From contig DFYY01000032.1 of assembly GCA_002383485.1 (NCBI GenBank), positions 90,103 to 154,102 on the forward strand: a stretch of 64,000 nt of DNA. Reading direction: 5' to 3'. This document shows, piece by piece, positions 1 to 8,108 of this stretch. Each line of letters opens with the position of its first letter. Position 1 is the first letter of the stretch. The notes under the pieces were generated by a model. The model saw only the letters and a list, made by a program, of their open reading frames with translations, had not been told where the DNA came from and made no database searches. Source of the stretch: Bacteroidales bacterium UBA4070 (GTDB lineage: Bacteria; Bacteroidota; Bacteroidia; Bacteroidales; VadinHA17). Both the position numbers and the translations under genes were made by a program.

Positions 1-75
1 TGACTGGGTGTAGGGTTTAATCTCTTCCATTGGTTTTTTTCTAAAAGACGGTGTATGTATTGAAATGCTGCATTA

Positions 76-972
76 TCAGAAGCGCGACAGCCTCTTAAAG
101 TCACTGATCAGAAGACCGCTGGCATTCCTGCTGTCAACCATATGGCTGTCATAGTAATACATCAGGGCATCATCAGCGCCGATCAGCGTCTTCATGCATG
201 TCCCGGTCTGCTTGACGCCTTCCGGCCCTACCTTGTGAACTATAACGACATCCTTTCCCTTTTCCTCAATAGCCCGTATAATCTCCTCATCATCAACTAT
301 CCTGACCTTGTAGGGGTAGTGAACGGCTATCCTGTCCAGACTGTTCACCTCGGGCGCCAGGTCCTCTTCCCGCACAAGGATTGTTTTATTCTTTATTTCA
401 GGAACATTCCTGTTGTAGTAGTTGAGGTACCTGAGTGCCGTTGTGGAGGGATTCTTCATCACCATCTCTGCATGATATTCCATGAACCTTATTATCAGGC
501 CAAGCTTGTAGCTGTACTCTTCCTCCGGTGCACCGGAGAAACAGAGCGGGATGGCGCAAAACTCGGGAAGCTGGTCCAACTCGTCCACGTCAGCTCCCTG
601 AAGAAGGTTCAGGAAATCATAGGTGGAACCCGATTTGTCATTGCTGAAGTTGGTTATTGTCAGAACCAGAAAGGAAAGTGACGGATCATTGCGCATTACA
701 TTGAACTCCTCCGTTGTTATATATTTCACCGGGGTGACCTTCCAGTACTTGTTGACCGCATCCCTGATCTCCGCATTGTAAAAGGAGAACTGGTCATCTT
801 CCTTAACAACACAGGTAACTGACTTCAGGAACCGTGCAGCATCATCAGATGTGGGCCATGGTCTTTGCTGAGACGATACCGAGGCAGAGATGAAAAGAGT
901 AAGGAGCGACACGAGAAAGTGTCTTGTGAACCTTTTACTTTGGGGCAGGAAGAAGAACCGGGTTTCTTTCAT
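76..972 (-). CDS. Hypothetical secreted protein
   Basis: The 298-residue product is not recognised. The N-terminus is basic and followed by a hydrophobic stretch (about residues 18-34, HFLVSLLTLFISASVSS), consistent with a signal peptide and export to the periplasm or beyond. The rest is a soluble mixed alpha/beta sequence with no catalytic motif that I can name. Its ATG lies inside the last codons of the upstream secreted-protein gene (38-base overlap), so the two are probably one transcription unit and made together. The overlap could also mean that the true start is further in, but the signal peptide favours this start. No function is proposed. Confidence 0.75.
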   Translation of the reverse strand: MKETRFFFLPQSKRFTRHFLVSLLTLFISASVSSQQRPWPTSDDAARFLKSVTCVVKEDDQFSFYNAEIRDAVNKYWKVTPVKYITTEEFNVMRNDPSLSFLVLTITNFSNDKSGSTYDFLNLLQGADVDELDQLPEFCAIPLCFSGAPEEEYSYKLGLIIRFMEYHAEMVMKNPSTTALRYLNYYNRNVPEIKNKTILVREEDLAPEVNSLDRIAVHYPYKVRIVDDEEIIRAIEEKGKDVVIVHKVGPEGVKQTGTCMKTLIGADDALMYYYDSHMVDSRNASGLLISDFKRLSRF

Positions 973-1675
973 TGAATTTTCTGAGGTATACGAACATCAT
1001 CTTTTTCTGGTTCTTGTTGCGCAAGGAGACAAACTCCTCGTACAGCTCGGGATCCCTCATCAGCATCAGCTCAAGGTTTTCCAGGTTGTACTCATATGTC
1101 TTGCCCGTCTCGAAATCAATCATGAACATCTTCAGGTCTGTACGTGAGGGGCTGCGGTATGGATAACCGCTGTAGTAGGGGTCATAATACCGCGAGGAGT
1201 AGGGGCTGTAGTAATACGGCGAATAGAGAGACCTGTAAGGGGAATAGTAGGGATCATAGTATCCGTACTGGTTATAACCCGTCTGGGTGGTGATATCGGC
1301 CACAAAATGAATGATTGATCCGAAGAAGGTGATGCGGTTGAAGTTACCCTGCACTTTTGCATACAGCACGCCATTGCGTGCAAAACCCCAGATATTGTCC
1401 TTCTCAATCTCCTGTCGCACACCCAGATTGTCATAGAAATAGATCTTTTCAGAGGAGATCACCTGGTCAAAGAAATCCTTGTCATTGTAATCTACCGAGG
1501 TGAACAGCTTAGCCTTGGGAATTGGGCTGTTGGTCTTCACCATGTCAAAGTTCAGGTAAATTCCGTCCCTGAACTTAAAGTCAGGGGTATACTGAACAAG
1601 AGTATCCCCCTGCTGTGCCCGGACCATACCTGCTGCAACCAGTGCCAGAATCAGTGTCAATAAGCCCTTTTTCAT
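935..1675 (-). CDS. Hypothetical secreted protein with Tyr/Ser/Pro-rich segment
   Basis: The product is 246 residues if started at the ATG before a clean signal peptide (MKKGLLTLILALVAAGMVRA). The reading frame stays open 27 codons further upstream, but that part does not look like coding sequence. A first globular part (about residues 25-135) is followed by a low-complexity stretch at roughly 137-175 built of repeated YSPY/YDPYY-like units, then a C-terminal helical part rich in charged residues. The family is unknown. The Tyr-rich segment suggests a surface or matrix role, but this is only inference. It is the first gene of a two-gene unit with the overlapping secreted protein downstream. 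Confidence 0.75.
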   Translation of the reverse strand: MKKGLLTLILALVAAGMVRAQQGDTLVQYTPDFKFRDGIYLNFDMVKTNSPIPKAKLFTSVDYNDKDFFDQVISSEKIYFYDNLGVRQEIEKDNIWGFARNGVLYAKVQGNFNRITFFGSIIHFVADITTQTGYNQYGYYDPYYSPYRSLYSPYYYSPYSSRYYDPYYSGYPYRSPSRTDLKMFMIDFETGKTYEYNLENLELMLMRDPELYEEFVSLRNKNQKKMMFVYLRKFNERNPVLLPAPK

Positions 1676-1717
1676 CACACTCTTTTTCAGATTTACTTCA
1701 AAAATTATACCGTAAGG

Positions 1718-1725
1718 CAAAAATA
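1718..1725 (-). promoter_or_regulatory. Candidate Bacteroidota -7 box
   Basis: Read on the minus strand this is TATTTTTG, an exact match to the TAnnTTTG -7 element of Bacteroidota sigma-A promoters. It lies 43 bases before the chosen start of the Tyr-rich secreted protein. No convincing TTTG -33 box is seen at the usual distance. Confidence 0.4.
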
Positions 1726-1778
1726 ATCTTTTATAGGTACTGAAAGCAGCCCTCACTTTATCTTTATTGAAATTGATG

Positions 1779-1786
1779 TATCTTTG
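1779..1786 (+). promoter_or_regulatory. Candidate Bacteroidota -7 box
   Basis: TATCTTTG matches the TAnnTTTG -7 consensus exactly. It sits 28 bases upstream of the ATG of the hybrid histidine kinase gene, in the short divergent intergenic region. The -33 element is not clear. Confidence 0.45.
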
Positions 1787-1814
1787 AGTAACGTAAATCT
1801 ACTGCGCTCATATT

Positions 1815-3146
1815 ATGCCGAACAGAACAAAACCCTCCTCCATCCCGCATTCGGATCTGATGACCCGGAGGACGCGTGACCGGATTCTCATGCCTGTGGC
1901 ACTTGCGCTTCTTCTGGTTGTCATTGCGCTTGTATCAGCTCTGTCAGGCCTGATCTACGTGCCTTATGTGGCAGGAGTCATAGCAGTGATACCACTGGCA
2001 GTGTCAATAGCAGAACTCAGGAGGCTGATTTCCGACAGCAGGGATATTCTCAGAGAGCTGGCAGACATAGCGGAAAAGAACGAAGCGGTTATCAACTCCT
2101 TCTCACACAAGATAAGGGAGCCTCTCAACAACCTGGTCCTCCTCGGGAACATGCTCAGCGAGACAACCACCTCACCAAAGCAGCAGGAGTTGGTTGAGAC
2201 TTTCGTTGCCTCCACCGGCTCAATGGTTGATGTGGTCAATGAACTCACGATGGAGACGGCCGGGAACATAACCTTCGAGCGCAGGGGAGAGATAAGATTC
2301 AGGCTGGGGCCCATCATTCATGATACCATCGGCCTGATGAAACTGAACAAGAAGCATGAACAGAGCGTAGTGATCTATGATGACCGGGGCGAGGGAGCAG
2401 GAGAATACAGCGGTGATCCAATCATCCTGAAGCAAATACTGATTGATCTTCTCAGTGCTGCCATTTCCGGTGCATCCGGCAAGGTGACCATTAAGATACA
2501 GGCCAGGGAAGCCGGCCTGAAGGAAGGAGCTCAGAAGGTGGAGTTCACACTGTCATCCAACAACCCTGTGGTATTCATCGGTGAGGGCCGGCAGCCATGG
2601 CCGCTGGCAGCCAGGCTGATCCGTGACGGCGGGGGAAACTGGCAGGAATCAACAACAGGCTCAGGATCATGGTTTGTATTCCATATTTATCTGCGTAAGG
2701 CTGATAAGCTTACCCAGCCGGCAGCCGCCAGCACACTCATAAAGGGTATGCAGCCTGAAAAGGGCAGAAAGGAGATGAAAGACCTTAATATTCTGCTGGT
2801 AGAAGACAATCCTATAAACCAGCGTATCACACAGCTCATGCTGGAGCCGCTCATCAAACGACTTGAGATAGCCCGCAACGGGAAGGAGGCACTGGACATG
2901 TTCGGGACAGCGCGCTATGACATGATACTGATGGACGTACAGATGCCGGTGATGAACGGGTTGGTTGCTGCCGAAAAGATACGGAACCTTGAGATGAGCA
3001 CCCAGGTACACATCCCGATCATAGCGATTACTGCAAATGCAATGCTGGGCGACAGGGAACAGTGCCTGGCAGTAGGTATGGATGACTATATCAGTAAACC
3101 AATTGAGCCTGAAGTGCTTATAGAAAAGATCACGGCGCTGATCTGA
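1815..3146 (+). CDS. Membrane hybrid histidine kinase/response regulator with degenerate ATPase domain
   Basis: The 443-residue protein has two predicted membrane helices (about 25-48 and 50-66), a HisKA-like helix with the phospho-acceptor motif FSHKIREPLNN (His98), a region at about 160-295 in the position of the HATPase domain, and a C-terminal receiver domain (about 323-443). The receiver is intact: acidic pair E330/D331, phospho-acceptor D374 in LMDVQMP, T406 and K428. The ATPase part is unusual. The N-box reads IDLLSAAIS without the conserved asparagines, and no DxGxG G1 box is visible, although a GSGS-like stretch remains at 282-285. It may therefore receive phosphate from, or dimerise with, another kinase rather than autophosphorylate. 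No periplasmic sensor domain is present. It is transcribed alone and convergent with the SpoIIE phosphatase gene, a possible functional partner. Confidence 0.85.
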   Translation: MPNRTKPSSIPHSDLMTRRTRDRILMPVALALLLVVIALVSALSGLIYVPYVAGVIAVIPLAVSIAELRRLISDSRDILRELADIAEKNEAVINSFSHKIREPLNNLVLLGNMLSETTTSPKQQELVETFVASTGSMVDVVNELTMETAGNITFERRGEIRFRLGPIIHDTIGLMKLNKKHEQSVVIYDDRGEGAGEYSGDPIILKQILIDLLSAAISGASGKVTIKIQAREAGLKEGAQKVEFTLSSNNPVVFIGEGRQPWPLAARLIRDGGGNWQESTTGSGSWFVFHIYLRKADKLTQPAAASTLIKGMQPEKGRKEMKDLNILLVEDNPINQRITQLMLEPLIKRLEIARNGKEALDMFGTARYDMILMDVQMPVMNGLVAAEKIRNLEMSTQVHIPIIAITANAMLGDREQCLAVGMDDYISKPIEPEVLIEKITALI

Positions 3147-3176
3147 GAAGTGACAGCAGCAAGTATCCGGCAGCAG

Positions 3177-3195
3177 CCCGGGAAAACATCCCGGG
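3177..3195. terminator. Hairpin between convergent genes
   Basis: Arms CCCGGGA and TCCCGGG, with a five-base loop, form a 7-bp GC-rich hairpin in the gap between the hybrid kinase gene and the convergent phosphatase gene. There is no T-run, so it is only a possible bidirectional transcription stop. Confidence 0.35.
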
Positions 3196-3247
3196 AGGTA
3201 CCGGCGGCATGCAGGCAGCCCAGACGGATCAGCCCGGGGTCGCCCCG

Positions 3248-4228
3248 TCAGAAAGGCTTCACACCCAAAATCATCATGTCATCAATCTGATCATGACCCT
3301 CCATCCAGGAGTCAATGGTCTCGTCCAGTATACGCTGCTGGTCAGGCAGCGGGTATTTACTGATCGTGAGAAGTATGTGTCTCAGACGGCGGTACATGAA
3401 CTTCTTGTTATCGGGGCCACCGAACTGGTCAGCGTAACCGTCAGAGAAGAGATAGAGAAGATCACCATCCTGAAGGGTGAAAGTGCTCCGGTTGAATGAG
3501 ACCATTGCAAAAGACTGAACCACATTCTTCTTGTCACCCTTGATCTCTATCAGCTTGTCGTCACGAACTATGTAAACCGGCAGGAACGCACCGGAGAACT
3601 CCATCAGCCTGGTCTTTTTATCTATGATGCATATGCTCATCTCTATTCCGTCCTTGATGATAGGCTTGCCGCTCTCCTCCTTGTAGAAGGCCGACTCCAG
3701 TTCGCGGTTCATCGTGAGCAGTACCTGGTCACTGTCATCCACTTTCATATCATTGATGATCTTGTGAATGAGTTCCAGGCCGATCATTGACATCAGGGCC
3801 CCGGGAACACCGTGGCCGGTGCAGTCGGCTGCAGCTATGAAGTACTTGTCATCACGCTCACTGAACCAGTAAAAGTCGCCGCTGACGATATGCTTCGGAC
3901 GGTAGTATATAAAATAGTCCGGAAAGATCCTGCGGATATGGTGTTCCGAGGGGAGGAGCGCCGCCTGTATCCTGCGGGCATAATTGAGACTGTCAGTCAG
4001 ATCCTTGTTTCGAAGCTGCAGTTCTGACCTTTGAATCTCAATCTCGCTGTAAGCGCTTTTCATCTCTGAAAGGTGCTTCCTGGTCCGCAGGAGCACCCAG
4101 AACTGCAGGACGGCGAGGTAGATAAGTGCCACAACAATGAATACGGCTATGGCATAGTTGATGACCGGATTGTCTCTCAGTCCGTCTGCCATTGCAGCAG
4201 CCAGGGCCGATGGCATCAGGCTGTTCAC
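3248..4228 (-). CDS. Membrane-anchored SpoIIE-type PP2C serine phosphatase
   Basis: The protein has 326 residues: one membrane helix (about 22-47), a charged coiled-coil linker (about 50-90), then a PPM/SpoIIE phosphatase domain to the end. The metal-binding motifs are visible: SGDFYW with D118, AAADCTGHG with D135, FSDGYADQ and a late Asp pair in QIDDMM. Proteins of this kind dephosphorylate anti-sigma-antagonist or similar phosphoserine proteins, but no STAS-domain or anti-sigma partner is in this window. The start is a GTG whose GTGA overlaps the TGA stop of the upstream UbiD gene, which implies translational coupling. An ATG four codons further in (4216) is an alternative start. There is no sensor domain beyond the membrane helix. 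Confidence 0.88.
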   Translation of the reverse strand: MNSLMPSALAAAMADGLRDNPVINYAIAVFIVVALIYLAVLQFWVLLRTRKHLSEMKSAYSEIEIQRSELQLRNKDLTDSLNYARRIQAALLPSEHHIRRIFPDYFIYYRPKHIVSGDFYWFSERDDKYFIAAADCTGHGVPGALMSMIGLELIHKIINDMKVDDSDQVLLTMNRELESAFYKEESGKPIIKDGIEMSICIIDKKTRLMEFSGAFLPVYIVRDDKLIEIKGDKKNVVQSFAMVSFNRSTFTLQDGDLLYLFSDGYADQFGGPDNKKFMYRRLRHILLTISKYPLPDQQRILDETIDSWMEGHDQIDDMMILGVKPF

Positions 4229-6114
4229 CCGGCGGTGGCCCTTTCTGTCTCCACTGAAGCTTCCCCCGGTTTGAGGAGAGGCAATAGTCTCAGAGACGGT
4301 GATTCAACCAGCGGGCCGAGGCCGTATTCATCCCACCTGCGGTCTACCAGAGCGATCGTCTCAGGGGAAGAGCAGACGACATTGGGCCAATCCCGCGGAA
4401 AAACCGGCAACGAACGGGTTTTTGAGGTGGCATCAATAAAGATCGCTCCTCCCTTGAGGTGGTACAAGTCACGTGCGGGGTCACTGTTGCCGGTCACCAG
4501 CCATGTCAGCATGGCAGGATCATCAGCGTCAGCGCCTTCATCCACTGCGATGACCACTGTGCCAGGGGCAGTGAGCGGAACAGGCAGTGATGCTGCAAGA
4601 CGGTTCATATCCAACCCTTCCGGCGGCTTCCTGACGGTCAGTACCGCAACGGGCAATGAATAATCAGCCAGGGTCTGCATACCGGTAACAACACCGCCGG
4701 TGACCTCATCACCCGTAAGCAGCAACAGCGGAACCGAATGATACTCGGCAGTACGCTCCTCGGCAAGCTTCACCGTGGCGTCAATACCCAGCTTACCTCC
4801 CATACTGAACCTGTCGGAAGCATGATCGAGAACATCAAGCGGCCCGCGGGTAAGGAGAAAGTCTGTCTCAAACCTGACATTGGCAAAGAAGGCCTCCGCC
4901 ACAGCATGGTAATCAGTCACATGCACAGGGCTGCTCACCACGATTATATACTTACTGAGCATCATCTGTCCGGCGCCAAAGAGAGCACTGAGCACCTTCA
5001 TTCCCTGCCCCGGATAGGTTTTATCAATACTTACTATCACCAGGTTATGGGCAACACCTGATACAGGCATGTGCAACTCCCGTATCTCCGGTGCAATGGC
5101 CAGCTTGATCGGGGCAAAGAAGATTTTTTCAGTAGCCTTACCCATCCATGCATCCTCCATCGGGGGCACACCTACCACTGTGGCAGGGTAAACGGCATTC
5201 CTCCGGTGTGTAATGCAGGTGACATGAAACCTTGGGTATAAGTCTGCCAGCGAGTAGAAGCCGGTGTGATCACCAAAGGGTCCTTCTCTTACAGGGCTCT
5301 CGGCAGTATCAACATACCCTTCGATGACAAAATCAGAGTCAGCCGGTACCCAGAGGTCGTTGGTAAGGCATCTGACAAGTTTTACCCTCTTCTTCCGCAG
5401 GAATGCTGCGAGAATGTATTCACTGATCTCCTCCGGCAGCGGTGCTGTTGCTGCGTATGTATAGACAGGGTCACCACCCAGGGTCACCGTGACGGGCATA
5501 CGCCCTCCCCTTTTTTTCCATTCATCGTAATGGCGGGCACCGGTCTTATGACGGTGCCAGTGCATCCCGGTGACATCGCTGCCCATCACCTGCATGCGGT
5601 ACATTCCAAGATTTGGCCTGCCCGTCACCGGGTGCCTGGTATGGACCAGGGGCAGTGTGATGAATCGGCCGCCGTCATAAGGCCAGCATTTGAGTATCGG
5701 GAGCCTGCCAAGGTCGGCAACGGGTTCAACCACCTCCTGACACTCACCCCTGCCCCTCCTCCTGCCTGGTGAGAGGGTGAGGAGCCTGAGCATACCGGGC
5801 AGACGCATCAGTTTGCCGGTTAATCCGCGTGCAGAGCTTAATGATTCCACCACTGAGAAGATCTCCTCTCCTGCATCGTCAAGGGAAGTACGGCCCATAG
5901 CTGCAGCCATACGCTCGTCAGAGGAAAAGGCGTTAATAAGCAGAGGGAAGTCAGTGCCGGTATTCTCGAACAGAAGGGCTTTGCCCCCGCTCTTCACCAG
6001 CCTGTCAGCTATCTCGGTTATTTCAAGTACGGGATCGACAGGGCACGTTACGCGTGCCAGCCAGCCGCGGGACTCCATAAATGCGGCATATTGAGCCAGA
6101 CCGTTGAATGACAT
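4225..6114 (-). CDS. ubiD: UbiD-family decarboxylase (probably menaquinone pathway)
   Basis: The 629-residue protein belongs to the UbiD family of prenylated-FMN-dependent decarboxylases. Seen motifs are NLGMYRMQV (168-176), GMHWHRHKTGARHY (183-196) and REGPFGDHTG (276-285), which hold the prFMN/metal and catalytic Arg-Glu residues of the family. At about 630 residues it is longer than E. coli UbiD (about 497), like the long menaquinone-associated members in Bacteroidota. In this phylum UbiD-type enzymes are usually assigned to decarboxylating an aromatic intermediate of menaquinone biosynthesis. The exact substrate is inferred, and no other men or mqn gene is nearby. Its stop overlaps the start of the SpoIIE phosphatase. 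Confidence 0.9.
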   Translation of the reverse strand: MSFNGLAQYAAFMESRGWLARVTCPVDPVLEITEIADRLVKSGGKALLFENTGTDFPLLINAFSSDERMAAAMGRTSLDDAGEEIFSVVESLSSARGLTGKLMRLPGMLRLLTLSPGRRRGRGECQEVVEPVADLGRLPILKCWPYDGGRFITLPLVHTRHPVTGRPNLGMYRMQVMGSDVTGMHWHRHKTGARHYDEWKKRGGRMPVTVTLGGDPVYTYAATAPLPEEISEYILAAFLRKKRVKLVRCLTNDLWVPADSDFVIEGYVDTAESPVREGPFGDHTGFYSLADLYPRFHVTCITHRRNAVYPATVVGVPPMEDAWMGKATEKIFFAPIKLAIAPEIRELHMPVSGVAHNLVIVSIDKTYPGQGMKVLSALFGAGQMMLSKYIIVVSSPVHVTDYHAVAEAFFANVRFETDFLLTRGPLDVLDHASDRFSMGGKLGIDATVKLAEERTAEYHSVPLLLLTGDEVTGGVVTGMQTLADYSLPVAVLTVRKPPEGLDMNRLAASLPVPLTAPGTVVIAVDEGADADDPAMLTWLVTGNSDPARDLYHLKGGAIFIDATSKTRSLPVFPRDWPNVVCSSPETIALVDRRWDEYGLGPLVESPSLRLLPLLKPGEASVETERATAG

Positions 6115-6145
6115 TAAGACACAGGTTTCTACAAATATAAAAATA

Positions 6146-6170
6146 AAAACTCCGCCTCAGCGGAGTTTTT
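6146..6170 (-). terminator. Rho-independent terminator after eno
   Basis: A perfect 8-bp stem (AACTCCGC / GCGGAGTT, CTCA loop) is followed on the minus strand by TTTTTATTTTT. It lies just after the enolase stop and before the UbiD start. Because the other side also carries a T-run it could act in both directions. Confidence 0.8.
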
Positions 6171-6190
6171 TAAATGAGGGTGTGTTTGTC

Positions 6191-7471
6191 TCAACCTTCG
6201 CAGCCGTAAACTGCATTGGCGCCAAGTTCCTCCTCAATGCGCAGGAGCTGATTGTACTTTGCTATACGGTCAGTGCGGCTGAGTGAACCGGTCTTGATCT
6301 GTCCTGAATTTGTAGCCACTGCCACATCGGCAATTGTTGAATCTTCTGTCTCACCTGAACGGTGCGAGATGACTGTGGTGTAACCTGCCCTGTGAGCCAT
6401 CTCGATGCAGTTGAGGGTCTCGGTCAGTGTGCCTATCTGATTCAGTTTAATAAGAATAGAGTTGGCACAGCCCAGATTGATACCCTTCTCAAGGTATTCA
6501 ACATTTGTAACGAAGAGGTCATCACCCACAATCTGGATCTTTGATCCGAGCTGATCAGTATGCAGCTTCCATCCTTCCCAGTCACCCTCACTCATGCCGT
6601 CCTCGATAGAGTCAATGATGGGGTATTTTTCAACCAGGGATGTGAGATAGTCGGCCTGCTGAGCAGGGGTGAGCTTCTTGCCATCCTTGCCTTCGAATTT
6701 GGTGTAATCGTAAACGCCGTCTTCATAGAATGAGCTTGCGGCACAGTCGAGAGCTATCGAAACGTCAGTACCAGGCTTGTAACCTGCGGCAGTGATAGCC
6801 TTGATTATGCTGTCGAGTGCATCTTCTGTACCCTTCAGTGCAGGTGCGAAGCCGCCCTCATCACCTACTGCGGTGCTGAGGCCGCGCTCCTTGAGCACTT
6901 TCTTGAGTGAATGGAACACCTCTGCTCCCATCCTGAGGCCCTCTGCAAACGTTGAGGCACCTTTCGGGCGGATCATGAACTCCTGGAACGCTATGGGCGC
7001 GTCAGAGTGAGCTCCGCCGTTGATTATGTTCATCATCGGTACGGGGAGTACACGTGCATTTGTTCCACCGATATACCTGTACAGAGGCAGGCCGTGGTAA
7101 GCAGCCGCTGCCTTGGCACACGCGAGGGAGACGCCAAGGATGGCATTGGCTCCCAGGGAGCTCTTGGTGGGGGTGCCGTCAAGGTCAAGCATCTTCTGGT
7201 CAATGGCTATCTGGTTGGTGACATCCATTCCCATTATATCCTCGGCAATAACGTTGTTTACGTTATGCACTGCCTTCAGAACACCCTTGCCCATGTATCG
7301 GGTCTTATCGCCGTCGCGAAGCTCGAGAGCCTCGTTTTCGCCCGTTGAGGCGCCGGATGGTACTGCAGCCCTGCCTGATGCACCGCTTGATGTAATGACT
7401 TCGACCTCGATGGTCGGATTGCCCCTCGAATCGAGGATCTCTCTTGCATGAACACTAACTATCTGACTCAT
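6191..7471 (-). CDS. eno: Enolase (phosphopyruvate hydratase)
   Basis: The 426-residue protein is a full-length enolase converting 2-phosphoglycerate to phosphoenolpyruvate in glycolysis. The N-terminus AREILDSRGNPT, the motif GDEGGFAP with the catalytic Glu, the Mg-binding acidic residues in SIEDGMSEGDW and GDDLF, the catalytic Lys in LIKLNQIGT and the signature SHRSGETED are all present. It sits directly after the alpha ribosomal operon on the same strand but is separated from it by a terminator, so it should have its own promoter. Its own terminator follows. Confidence 0.98.
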   Translation of the reverse strand: MSQIVSVHAREILDSRGNPTIEVEVITSSGASGRAAVPSGASTGENEALELRDGDKTRYMGKGVLKAVHNVNNVIAEDIMGMDVTNQIAIDQKMLDLDGTPTKSSLGANAILGVSLACAKAAAAYHGLPLYRYIGGTNARVLPVPMMNIINGGAHSDAPIAFQEFMIRPKGASTFAEGLRMGAEVFHSLKKVLKERGLSTAVGDEGGFAPALKGTEDALDSIIKAITAAGYKPGTDVSIALDCAASSFYEDGVYDYTKFEGKDGKKLTPAQQADYLTSLVEKYPIIDSIEDGMSEGDWEGWKLHTDQLGSKIQIVGDDLFVTNVEYLEKGINLGCANSILIKLNQIGTLTETLNCIEMAHRAGYTTVISHRSGETEDSTIADVAVATNSGQIKTGSLSRTDRIAKYNQLLRIEEELGANAVYGCEG

Positions 7472-7506
7472 TGTACTTTATGTTTAATTGAATTAAATGC
7501 AATATA

Positions 7507-7544
7507 AGAAAAAAAGGGATACGGCCATAAAGACAATATCCCTT
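7507..7544 (-). terminator. Rho-independent terminator closing the ribosomal operon
   Basis: On the minus strand AAGGGATA pairs with TATCCCTT (8 bp), and the second arm runs into TTTTTTTCTT. It lies 21 bases after the rplQ stop. A competing stem (ATACGG with CCGTAT, 7519-7524 and 7545-7550) overlaps it and could form an alternative fold. Confidence 0.75.
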
Positions 7545-7564
7545 CCGTATGTAAGCATATTCTG

Positions 7565-8086
7565 CTATTCTTTTGTTTCTTCAGCTTCAGGAGCTTTTTC
7601 TTCCGCGGCAGCGGCTGCTTTAGCGGGTTTTTCCTCCACTGCGGCGGCGGTTTCAGCCACTTTTTTCCTGGGACTGCGGCGGCGGCGTGTTGTCTTGGCT
7701 TTTGCACCTTCGGCAGCCATCATGTTTTCGTTAAAGTCCACCAGCTCGATGATGCACATCTCAGCGGAATCGCCGGGGCGGCTTCCTGTCTTGAGGATGC
7801 GGGTATATCCACCGGGGCGGGGGGCAATCTTAGGAGCCACTTCCCTGAATAGTTCGGAGACAGCCTCTTTGTTTTCGAGATAACTGAATACCACTCTGCG
7901 TGAGTGGGTTGAGTCATCCTTCGACTTTGTAATGAGGGGTTCAACGTATCTCCTGAGCGCGCGTGCCTTGGCGGTGGTGGTGGTGATACGCTTGTGAAGA
8001 ATGAGTGATGTTGCCAGGTTGGCCATCATCGCCTTCCTGTCGGCGCTCTTTCTTCCAAGGTGGTTTATAGCATTTAAATGTCGCAT
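7565..8086 (-). CDS. rplQ: 50S ribosomal protein L17 with C-terminal tail
   Basis: The N-terminus MRHLNAINHLGRK and the following 120 residues are a normal L17, a large-subunit protein near the exit tunnel. Residues about 125-173 form an extra tail, first Arg/Lys-rich (TTRRRRSPRKK) then Ala/Glu/Lys-rich, which E. coli L17 (127 residues) lacks. Extended L17 tails are common in Bacteroidota. It is the last gene of the long operon. Confidence 0.97.
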   Translation of the reverse strand: MRHLNAINHLGRKSADRKAMMANLATSLILHKRITTTTAKARALRRYVEPLITKSKDDSTHSRRVVFSYLENKEAVSELFREVAPKIAPRPGGYTRILKTGSRPGDSAEMCIIELVDFNENMMAAEGAKAKTTRRRRSPRKKVAETAAAVEEKPAKAAAAAEEKAPEAEETKE

Positions 8087-8108
8087 TTCTCTCTATCCTT
8101 ACCTGTTA

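Noticed and set aside
142..681. 179-residue frame opposite the first secreted protein
   Set aside because: The minus-strand frame has a signal peptide and a partner gene; this one has no features of a protein.
4073..4663. 196-residue frame antisense to the UbiD and SpoIIE genes
   Set aside because: It covers parts of two well-supported genes on the other strand and has low-complexity Ser/Arg/Thr sequence.
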